DNA of 11,410 nt from positions 1-11,410 of the forward strand of contig JAIUMG010000086.1 of NCBI GenBank assembly GCA_022565655.1, in the 5' to 3' direction. The translations under genes were made by a program, and so were the position numbers. The notes below the pieces were generated by a model. The model did not search any database and had not been told where the DNA came from. It was given only the letters and a program-made list of their open reading frames with translations. Of the stretch, positions 1 to 7,235 are shown in pieces (positions within the stretch are counted from its first letter, which is position 1; each line of letters opens with the position of its first letter). This DNA is from Alkalimonas sp. (GTDB lineage: Bacteria; Pseudomonadota; Gammaproteobacteria; Enterobacterales; Alteromonadaceae).

Positions 1-1310
1 CCCACCACGGCCTGCTCCAGCTCAGCACCGGAAAAGCCGGTAGTAAGCGGTAGCAGCTTTGTCAGCTCCTCCGCATCCAGCTTCAGCTCACGGCGCTGCA
101 GATGCAGTTTCAGCAGTGCCAGTCGCTCGGCTTCCTCGGGCAAGTCGACAAAAAATAGCTCATCAAAACGACCTTTACGCAGCAGCTCGGGTGCCAATTC
201 ATGGATGTTGTTGGCAGTTGCCACCAAAAAAACAGCCGCTTTGCGCTCTGCCATCCAGGTCAGCAAGGTCCCCAGCAAACGCTTGCCAACACCCTGATCA
301 CCCTGGCCGGAGCTGATGCCTTTTTCAATTTCATCAATCCACAGCACGCAGGGAGCCATGGCATCGGCCAGTTGCAGCGCCTGACGCAGATTTTTTTCCG
401 TTTCACCTATGTATTTGTTGTACAAACTGGCCATATCCAGCAACAGCAAGGGGACACCAAAAGCGCCTGCAATGGCTTTAGCGGCCAGACTTTTGCCGGT
501 GCCCTGCACTCCGGTCAGCAACACGCCTTTCGGGGTATCTCGCTGCTGCTGCACAAAGGCAGCTCTGCGCTGTAGCAGCCAGCTTTTGAGATTGTCCAGC
601 CCTACCACATCGTCCAGCGCTTTGGTGTCGTAGACTTGGCTGAGCACACCTTCGGTTTGCAACAGGCGGAATTTAGCAGTATTAACCCGGCTGACATCAG
701 CCGGGCTAATGGCACCATCGTTGGCAATGGCTTTGTAGGCCAGGCGCTTTACCTCCTCGAAGGTCAGGCCTCGTAAATTTTGCACCAATTGCTGCACCGC
801 TTCTGGCGGCATATCGGCCAGCTCGCCGGTGTGCTGCTGATACAATTCGGCCGCTTCCAGCACCAGTTGGCGTACTTGTTGATCGCTGGGCAGGTGCAGC
901 TCAAAACGGTAACAGAGCCGAGCCAGCTCCGCAGGGATCGAGATAGCATGACTGAGCAGCACCAGGGTATGACCAACCTGCTCGTGCATCAAGGCAATTT
1001 CTTTTAAATAACGGATATGACGAGGCTCTTGCAAAAACGGATGGAAGTCACAGAGCACATAAATCCCCGGATTCTTACTGCCCTTAATTTGCGCCAGCAC
1101 TTGCTGTGGCTCGGTATTGAAAGTCTGCGCATCGGATGGCACGTCCAGCCGGCGCAAACCTTCGGTACAGCTCCACTGAAACAAAGGACGAAACAGATTG
1201 ACAGCCAGCCGGCGAATCAATTGCAAGGCACGCTGCTCTTCGTAGCTTTCAATCACAATCAGCGGGCTGCGGGCCTGCAACAACACTTTTAAATCGTCAA
1301 ATTCGTGCAT
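1..1310 (-). CDS. AAA+ ATPase, Ycf46-like (partial, C-terminus beyond left edge)
   Basis: My translation of the minus strand gives 436 residues from an ATG at 1310 and stays open to the left edge. The N-terminal half (about residues 1-225) is the degenerate domain usual in Ycf46-type proteins, beginning with a segment like LLQARSPLIVIESYEEQRAL. The second half is a complete-looking AAA+ core: Walker A GVQGTGKS (267-274), Walker B CVLWIDEIEK (321-330), sensor-1 region ATANN (365-369), an arginine-finger candidate in LLRKGRFDE (R378/R381) and a sensor-2-like GFSGAELE (426-433). Family members are usually near 500 residues, so roughly 60-70 are missing beyond the edge. The family is a cytosolic ATPase whose role in bacteria is poorly defined; links to photosynthesis and CO2 uptake are known only in cyanobacteria. 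The chosen ATG has a weak AGAG upstream. The frame stays open for 35 more codons without a normal start, apart from a TTG two codons upstream. It is divergent from the giant gene. Confidence 0.93.
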   Translation of the reverse strand, partial: MHEFDDLKVLLQARSPLIVIESYEEQRALQLIRRLAVNLFRPLFQWSCTEGLRRLDVPSDAQTFNTEPQQVLAQIKGSKNPGIYVLCDFHPFLQEPRHIRYLKEIALMHEQVGHTLVLLSHAISIPAELARLCYRFELHLPSDQQVRQLVLEAAELYQQHTGELADMPPEAVQQLVQNLRGLTFEEVKRLAYKAIANDGAISPADVSRVNTAKFRLLQTEGVLSQVYDTKALDDVVGLDNLKSWLLQRRAAFVQQQRDTPKGVLLTGVQGTGKSLAAKAIAGAFGVPLLLLDMASLYNKYIGETEKNLRQALQLADAMAPCVLWIDEIEKGISSGQGDQGVGKRLLGTLLTWMAERKAAVFLVATANNIHELAPELLRKGRFDELFFVDLPEEAERLALLKLHLQRRELKLDAEELTKLLPLTTGFSGAELEQAVV

Positions 1311-1337
1311 CAGCAACTCTGGATAAAGACACTTTTC

Positions 1338-1369
1338 ATTATAGTGACGTAGCAGCAGGGTCTTGCCAA
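1338..1369 (-). promoter_or_regulatory. Candidate sigma70 promoter of the AAA+ ATPase gene
   Basis: On the minus strand a perfect -10 TATAAT (1343 to 1338) lies 27 bases upstream of the ATPase start codon. A -35-like TTGGCA lies at 1369-1364, but the spacer is 20 bases, longer than the ideal 17. Transcription would start near 1330 and give a leader of about 20 bases. The -10 is convincing; the -35 is not. Confidence 0.4.
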
Positions 1370-1465
1370 GCCTTTGTTCGTTGCCCGGTGATTCCTCCGC
1401 ATCTCTTAGGTTGATTTATGCTCATTCTTGGTTAATATAAAGAGTGATTATCGTTACCACCAGCT

Positions 1466-1494
1466 AGTTTGGGCTTTATACATGGCCCCAAACT
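1466..1494. promoter_or_regulatory. Inverted repeat, possible operator
   Basis: AGTTTGGG (1466-1473) and CCCAAACT (1487-1494) are perfectly complementary arms of 8 bases with a 13-base centre. There is no T-tract after it on either strand, so it does not look like an intrinsic terminator. Its place between two divergent promoters makes a protein-binding site possible. That is inference from position only. Confidence 0.3.
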
Positions 1495-1540
1495 TTCACC
1501 GATGGCTTTGCATTAGCCAGCGCTTGTTGTCAGCACCTTC

Positions 1541-1568
1541 TTGTCGTATTTGCTGTTTGCCTTAGATT
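1541..1568 (+). promoter_or_regulatory. Weak candidate promoter of the giant gene
   Basis: TTGTCG (1541-1546) and TAGATT (1563-1568) are separated by 16 bases. Each hexamer matches the sigma70 consensus in four of six positions. A leader of about 90 bases would follow. Overlapping alternatives exist nearby (TTTGCC at 1556 with TATATG at 1578), so the exact promoter is uncertain. Confidence 0.2.
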
Positions 1569-1651
1569 TTAGTTGCCTATATGTATTTGGCACCCATGCT
1601 TTTTTGTGTGTTCAAATCACCCTTGGCAGCATTGCTTACATCTTGAAAACA

Positions 1652-1656
1652 TGGGG
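1652..1656 (+). promoter_or_regulatory. Ribosome binding site deciding the start of the giant gene
   Basis: TGGGG at 1652-1656 lies six bases before the ATG at 1663. The alternative ATG at 1651 overlaps this motif and has only TTGAAAAC before it. The TTG at 1573 has no purine-rich sequence at the right distance. The start at 1663 is therefore preferred. Confidence 0.45.
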
Positions 1657-1662
1657 CTCGTT

Positions 1663-4600
1663 ATGACACAACGGAAAATCAATTTAAACCTCGTCTCTGC
1701 CGAAGAGTTAACGCAGAAGGTGGAGCTTTCAGAAGATTTGCTTGCCTCCATTTTAAGAACACGCTCGGCGCGCAATGGCTTCACGTCCTTAACCGAGCTT
1801 GCCGAGATGCGGGGCATGACAGCAGACACCCTGGCAAAGATAGAAGAAGTTTTTGAAGTCGCTCCCGTCGAACAGGATGCAGAGACACCATACAACCCCG
1901 ACACAAATTCCGATGTCTTGCCTGATACATATCATGGAAAGGATGAAGCGCCAACCTGGTCGTTAAAGCTTGATATTATTCCAAAGCCCCTTCTATCAGA
2001 GGAAGACAGCGACCGACTTAGTGCTTTTTTTGTTCGTGTTGAGTACCGCACAGCTGAAGGACAAACAGACGCTGAGCGGCACCTTGCCTCACCTCACAAA
2101 CGCACTCAATTTGAAATACAGCCATTTCCAACCAATAGAAACGTAGAAATTAGTATAGAGGACGGGCAAGGCCAGCAATTGGTAGCTCCTAAGACGGTAG
2201 CGCTGAATTTTCGCGACACACATTTTCATGCCGACTACGAGTTTGCTACAGAGCCTCTTTACAGCAGGCTCAAGCGCTCACCATTAGAGGCCACAGCTCA
2301 ATTTCACCGACGTGGTCGCTACACGGTGATGGGCAGCCCCAAGCAAAACTTTGCAGATTATCAATTGTCGATAGATTTAATTGACAGCCCGGAGAAGCTG
2401 ACACAGTTAGCACAATTATTTGCTTATGAAACTACGGAGGACTTGCCATTATCGCGTTTATTAGCGCTGGAAGGAGTTCACGATGAGCGATTAGAGCATC
2501 TTATGGCCTTTGAGCTAACCTCAGCCAAGCTAAGTTATGACGGTGCCTTCGAGGTTCAGCGCACTCTGCCCAAGAGTAAAGACTTGATTGGCTGGATCTG
2601 GTTTTTAAATGGTCCAAAATTATACGCAGGCTTTCGTCGTGAAACCCAGCCCAGCATCCCACAACATAACCTGACAATACTCCTGCCTGCAACGCCAGCC
2701 AAAGAGGAAGTTGACAACACAGCCATACCCTGCAAAGACTCAGCAGAGTGGTCCTGCTGCGAAAGCAGTGGTGACCATACCACACGGCCACTCAACATAG
2801 ATGAAGAACACCTGCTGAAAGACGCAGATAGCTTTCATGATGATCCAGGGGCATTTTGCAAGCCCTTTGCCAACCCAGCGCGTATTTTAGGCGAACGCAG
2901 TTTAAAAACTGTACTTCGAGTAGAGCAGCCCGATATTGCCAGCACCTCGAATAACCGGCCAGTTCGTGGTTTGCCTTTACCTGGCTCAGCAATGGGGCCC
3001 AGCCTACGCACACAAAACAGCCAATTCCTGGGGGTTCTGAACCCACTTTTGACACAGCAAAGGCTCAATGTATTACCACGCTCGGGTTTAAGCAGTTTAA
3101 CTTTCTTTCCGCTTCAACCTGTTTTGTCAGGCCGACGCCAACCGGCATCACCGCGCAACCCTATTGATTGGGATGGTGATCCGATGCGCCATCAAGCCTT
3201 GTCGGTAGCAGGTGGCCATATTTTAGAGTGGCGAGTTCAATGGCGATCTAACGGCTACTCCCTCGGCGATGTAAAACGTACTTTAACCTTAGCACCACGC
3301 CAAACACGTCGTATTGTAAAACTGGAGTGGACACGTACCGAGCGCGCTCGTCGCTCAGAAGTGACGCAATCCTCCGATGAACTAAGCCACGAATTGACGC
3401 GCGATACCGACTACAACGTTGCCGTATCTTCCAGTCTGGATGAGTGGAGCCAAGGCAGCTCTGAATCACAAACCACTGGCGTAGCCGGTGGTATTGGCTT
3501 TGCCATGGGGCCAGTTGTTATGGGGGGAGGCGCCTCACATGGCCGTGCCAGCTCAGATTCGTCACAGCAAGGAACACGCAATGTCGCAGCATCGGAGGAG
3601 CAGAACCTGCGAGATGCTATACGTCAGTACGGTGACTCTTTGCGTCGTATTGAAAGCACCGTCATTACGGAAGTGGAACAAGAGGAAACCGTACAAGGTG
3701 TATCCGAAATAATTCGCAATCCAAACTACTGCCACTCATTGACCGTTTTGTATTACGAAATTTTGCGGCACTTGCGGGTAGACACCAGGCTGGGCGGTGT
3801 TCGTGAATGCTTGTTCATACCTTTTTCAGTCCAGCCCTTCACTTATGCCCGAATGTTGCAATGGCGCGATACGCTTCGGCGTTATGTTCAACCCGCAAAC
3901 CTGCGCAGGGCTTTGGATCATGCTGAAAAAGTAGCAGCTATCTGGGCAGACCCTGCAGTGCAAAACGACAATTCCCAAGCATTGACGCATGATGCATGGG
4001 GGGATATTCCAGCTGGAGCCCGTTTGGAGCATGAGTTAAGTTACGTGAGCCTGGCTTTTTACATCGAACTGGCTATTGAACGGCCACTCCCAGATGAAAG
4101 CAAATTTAAAGAAGAGTACGAAGCCGCGGTTCAAGGTGCCAACGCCAGCGAAGCTCGGCGTATTCGCAAAGACCTTCGTTCTGACCTAGCAATACGGGCA
4201 CTGGGGCCATTCGCTCACTTATTAAACTCCCCACTGGATGAGTTAAGTAGCAGCCTCAGCAGAACCGATGAAGCAGGCATCAGTGATTATTTTCGTCGCG
4301 AAATAGCCCCCGGCATGGCGCGGCACTGGGTGTATAATCTATCCCTTAAAATTAATGACAAAAACATTGAGACCGCGACTTTTGCATTAGCAACATCATA
4401 CAGTCATAAGCGTACACTTCGAGTTGACGTAAGCATTCCAACCAGTGAAGCAAGCAGGCTGACACGTGCCGACCTCAATGTTGTAACCTTGCACTGTGAA
4501 GCCTTGCCCAAAGGTTCAGTCGCACGATGTTTATATGCTACCTGTGATTACCGTACGGAGCATTTTAGCAGGCGTATACGTGCCCCACGCTTAACGCGCC

Positions 4601-7155
4601 CATTAATTGACCCCAGGCATGGCACACCGAACGACAAAGGTGCAGAGCTTCCTTTTGCACCCGATAGCTTCGAACAACAACACCTTCGTGCCGACATACT
4701 GCAAGCCAGCGAGCGACTATTAAACCATCTAGAATCGAATCGCCATTTTTTCCACAAAGCAATTTGGTGGAACATGGACCGAGATGAACTCTACACGATT
4801 CTTGACGGTTACGCGGTATCAAGCACAGACCATCGTAGCTTAGCATCGGTTATTGAGCGTCAGCCCTTAGGTATTATGGGGAACAGCTTGGTTTTCCCTG
4901 TCGCGGCAGGTGCATTTTTGGGCGTTGATGGACATAAGTCATTGGACGATGCCATGGTGTACTACAGCGACGGCAACCAAGGCAGCACCCCGATGCGGAT
5001 CAGTCTGCCTACCAGCGGTGTTTATGCACAAGCTTTAATGGATGACTGCAACGCCTGCGAAGAACATCACGGCAGCACCAGCTGGGTATTAAGTGATAAA
5101 GAGCCGGAGCTGGCTGACTTACCCGCCGAGATGTTCCAGTCGCGCCGCCAAGAGCCTTCGGATTTAACCCCGACCCAATTCTCACAACCCATCATCTCGT
5201 TACAAAATGCCCCCAGCATGCCTCAAACTCAAGGACTCGGCGGGGCAATGGATGCAGTGCGTCAAGGTGATGCTTTCAGAGACATGGCGGGCTTGCAAGG
5301 CACTCAACAAAACGCTCGTGAGGCGATGCAGAGCGCATCAAATTTAGCAAGCGGCTTTGGTCAAATGGCTCTACAGCGCCAACTTGCTCAATTGGAATCG
5401 GATCGCCAGGCTGGACGTGATATAGCGGCCACAACCGCCGCCATTGAGTCTGCACGTGATAAAGGCATGATCTCAAATGAAGACGCGCAACAGCGTACCA
5501 ACGATTTCATCAAGAAGAAAACGGAGCCTGGCGGCTCTGACCGTCCTGAAAAAGCCGCCGCACGGGCCCAGCAGCTGCTGGAAAGCGACCGCGCGGGTAG
5601 TGTTTCCGAGGTCGATGACAGCGGTGCAACCGTTACAGAAGTAGCAGAAAGACCGCGCGACCCTGACCCGGTGACTCCACACTATGTGATACCACTCAGT
5701 GACAACAAGGTGCTGTTTCTGGGCTTTGCCGTCGGCAGCCATGCGCTGCATAATGATCACAAAAAAGCCCTGGAAATTATTGCCACACAGTTAATGGACG
5801 AAAGCTCACTGGCTAAAGCCGAGGGGCATGCCAGCACCTCTGGCAGTGCTGAGCGCAATGAAGAGTTATCCAAATACAGGGCTCAGGCACTGTTTTGGGA
5901 GTTGCGAGGGCATGCTTTCCCGATTTTGGAAGATCACATTAATGAACCAGAGACCATTACTTACCAAGGTGAGTTCGGCAATTTACGTGAGCGTTATGCC
6001 GATAATGACATGATTCAGGCTGTCCCTGGCGCCGGCCATCGAAACGATCCAGTGCAACGCAGTGTCGTTTTAGAGTTTACCCACAGTGTTGACCCACAAG
6101 AAACGTGGAAAGTTTTTTCATTATTTGCTGTGGACATTCAAGTCAGTGGTCACGTCGTCAAAATAGGTGACCAAATGATTGTGAATCGTGGTGGTGACTT
6201 TGTATTAATAGACAATAGCTCACAAACTGTAGTCAACCACATCACTCAGAACAATGTGACTCATGTGCAAAACATCAATAACCAGCAAATCAATGTCACT
6301 CAACACAACAATAACCAGGTGCACTTAACCATCCATGATCCTGATCATGGTGAATTGAACTGTTACCTCGAGACGGATCAAGACGACAGGTTTATTGCAC
6401 CGCCCAGTACACGGAGCCGTGATTGGACGTTAACCTTTAGACGCGCCAAGTATAGCAGTCAGTTATCTCTGGATGCCATGCTTAGCCAAATAGCAGAACT
6501 GGTTGTTCAACAAGGCGAGCCTGACAGCAATACCCCTTCGGGACTCGGTCAGAAAGTGGGCAATATATTTACCCAAGGTATAGATGCCATAAAAAATACA
6601 CTGCATCAGCATCTAGTCAAGCGAGTTGGCGGCTCACCAGTTGCAGCTCTGTTAAATCAGGTGTCTTATGGACGTATGGAAATGGAACTAGTGATTCGGG
6701 TTGGACAAAGCTCCCGAATTGAAAAGGTCGGTACTGTGAGTGGCATGGTGATGGTGGTAGGTAAAACACCTACTGAAAATGCTGTGATATTGCAAAATGC
6801 GCCCTATCAAACCAGCTCTTTAAGAGAGATTACACAATGGGATGAGACCACTACCTATCAGCATTTAATGATGCTCAATAACGGTGTCATTGGTGGCATC
6901 TCAGCAACAGTGGCACTTATGCAAAGCATGACTCAAGAAGTCACCCCTTTACTCCCCAATGCCATTGAGGGGACATTGGGCCATGCCTTTAATTTAATGC
7001 ATTCTGCTGTGGATAGAATACCAGCAAGATCAAGTGTGAGTTTCCAGGCATTCGATGGCGATCAGCAAGCAGATTGGGATGCACATGTAACGGGAGCGAA
7101 CCTCGGAATAGTGGTATTCACGCCACAGAGTATTGCATTTGAAAAGAAGCGATAA
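1663..7155 (+). CDS. Giant (1830 aa) uncharacterised protein with N-terminal helix-hairpin-helix domain
   Basis: I do not recognise a named function. Seen in the 1830-residue product (numbered from the ATG at 1663): residues 6-66 form a ComEA-like helix-hairpin-helix unit (INLNLVSAEEL, then FTSLTELAEMRGMTADTLAKI). Residues 80-370 are predicted beta-rich. A Gly/Ala/Ser-rich linker lies at 606-631. A helical block follows, with the striking segment RNPNYCHSLTVLYYEILRHL from 685 running on to VRECLFIPF (ending at 721). Next come HFFHKAIWWNMDRDELYTI from 1028, SLPTSGVYAQALMDDCNACE near 1115-1133 with a CNAC pair, a Gln/Ala-rich helical stretch at about 1186-1289, an Asn/Gln/His-rich segment at 1523-1558, and a compact C-terminus ending in KKR. 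There is no signal peptide and no clear membrane helix, so a cytosolic protein or one exported without a classical signal is likely. It is a single-gene unit between a divergent ATPase gene and a strong terminator. ATGs at 1651 or 1663 are both possible starts. Confidence 0.9.
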   Translation: MTQRKINLNLVSAEELTQKVELSEDLLASILRTRSARNGFTSLTELAEMRGMTADTLAKIEEVFEVAPVEQDAETPYNPDTNSDVLPDTYHGKDEAPTWSLKLDIIPKPLLSEEDSDRLSAFFVRVEYRTAEGQTDAERHLASPHKRTQFEIQPFPTNRNVEISIEDGQGQQLVAPKTVALNFRDTHFHADYEFATEPLYSRLKRSPLEATAQFHRRGRYTVMGSPKQNFADYQLSIDLIDSPEKLTQLAQLFAYETTEDLPLSRLLALEGVHDERLEHLMAFELTSAKLSYDGAFEVQRTLPKSKDLIGWIWFLNGPKLYAGFRRETQPSIPQHNLTILLPATPAKEEVDNTAIPCKDSAEWSCCESSGDHTTRPLNIDEEHLLKDADSFHDDPGAFCKPFANPARILGERSLKTVLRVEQPDIASTSNNRPVRGLPLPGSAMGPSLRTQNSQFLGVLNPLLTQQRLNVLPRSGLSSLTFFPLQPVLSGRRQPASPRNPIDWDGDPMRHQALSVAGGHILEWRVQWRSNGYSLGDVKRTLTLAPRQTRRIVKLEWTRTERARRSEVTQSSDELSHELTRDTDYNVAVSSSLDEWSQGSSESQTTGVAGGIGFAMGPVVMGGGASHGRASSDSSQQGTRNVAASEEQNLRDAIRQYGDSLRRIESTVITEVEQEETVQGVSEIIRNPNYCHSLTVLYYEILRHLRVDTRLGGVRECLFIPFSVQPFTYARMLQWRDTLRRYVQPANLRRALDHAEKVAAIWADPAVQNDNSQALTHDAWGDIPAGARLEHELSYVSLAFYIELAIERPLPDESKFKEEYEAAVQGANASEARRIRKDLRSDLAIRALGPFAHLLNSPLDELSSSLSRTDEAGISDYFRREIAPGMARHWVYNLSLKINDKNIETATFALATSYSHKRTLRVDVSIPTSEASRLTRADLNVVTLHCEALPKGSVARCLYATCDYRTEHFSRRIRAPRLTRPLIDPRHGTPNDKGAELPFAPDSFEQQHLRADILQASERLLNHLESNRHFFHKAIWWNMDRDELYTILDGYAVSSTDHRSLASVIERQPLGIMGNSLVFPVAAGAFLGVDGHKSLDDAMVYYSDGNQGSTPMRISLPTSGVYAQALMDDCNACEEHHGSTSWVLSDKEPELADLPAEMFQSRRQEPSDLTPTQFSQPIISLQNAPSMPQTQGLGGAMDAVRQGDAFRDMAGLQGTQQNAREAMQSASNLASGFGQMALQRQLAQLESDRQAGRDIAATTAAIESARDKGMISNEDAQQRTNDFIKKKTEPGGSDRPEKAAARAQQLLESDRAGSVSEVDDSGATVTEVAERPRDPDPVTPHYVIPLSDNKVLFLGFAVGSHALHNDHKKALEIIATQLMDESSLAKAEGHASTSGSAERNEELSKYRAQALFWELRGHAFPILEDHINEPETITYQGEFGNLRERYADNDMIQAVPGAGHRNDPVQRSVVLEFTHSVDPQETWKVFSLFAVDIQVSGHVVKIGDQMIVNRGGDFVLIDNSSQTVVNHITQNNVTHVQNINNQQINVTQHNNNQVHLTIHDPDHGELNCYLETDQDDRFIAPPSTRSRDWTLTFRRAKYSSQLSLDAMLSQIAELVVQQGEPDSNTPSGLGQKVGNIFTQGIDAIKNTLHQHLVKRVGGSPVAALLNQVSYGRMEMELVIRVGQSSRIEKVGTVSGMVMVVGKTPTENAVILQNAPYQTSSLREITQWDETTTYQHLMMLNNGVIGGISATVALMQSMTQEVTPLLPNAIEGTLGHAFNLMHSAVDRIPARSSVSFQAFDGDQQADWDAHVTGANLGIVVFTPQSIAFEKKR

Positions 7156-7169
7156 GCAGCACCCTTACA

Positions 7170-7206
7170 AAAAAGGTTGGAATAGCTTAGCTATTCCAAC
7201 CTTTTT
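7170..7206. terminator. Bidirectional intrinsic terminator
   Basis: A perfect 17-bp stem (7170-7186 with 7190-7206) has a three-base loop TTA. The arms begin with a run of A and end with a run of T, so a hairpin followed by a U-tract forms on either strand. It ends the giant gene (stop at 7153-7155) and the convergent bkd operon (stop at 7236). Confidence 0.93.
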
Positions 7207-7235
7207 ATCGGCTTATTTAAACAAGCAGAATGATG

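Larger units (their letters stand above)
1311..1662. other. Divergent intergenic region between the ATPase gene and the giant gene
   Basis: These 352 bases hold the start signals of two divergent genes. I see a TATAAT for the leftward gene, an 8-bp inverted repeat at 1466-1494, a weak promoter candidate for the rightward gene at 1541-1568, and the ribosome binding site at 1652-1656. Short open frames exist (a 28-codon one on the minus strand at 1339-1425 and a TTG-started extension of the giant gene from 1573), but neither has a convincing ribosome binding site. No tRNA or riboswitch fold was recognised. Confidence 0.6.

Noticed and set aside
201..575. 124-codon plus-strand frame opposite the AAA+ ATPase
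   Set aside because: It is antisense to the conserved Walker A and Walker B coding region. No independent support.
1339..1425. 28-codon minus-strand frame upstream of the ATPase (MSINQPKRCGG...)
   Set aside because: It is short and has no clear ribosome binding site. The candidate ATPase -10 box overlaps its end.
1573..1662. N-terminal extension of the giant protein from a TTG at 1573
   Set aside because: The added 30 residues are Cys/His/Trp-rich and unlike a signal peptide or the following domain. There is no ribosome binding site before the TTG, while TGGGG precedes the ATG at 1663.
1663..7155. Giant protein as a secreted adhesin or RTX-type toxin
   Set aside because: There is no signal peptide, no nonapeptide calcium repeats, no autotransporter or YadA-like anchor, and the N-terminus is a helix-hairpin-helix domain.
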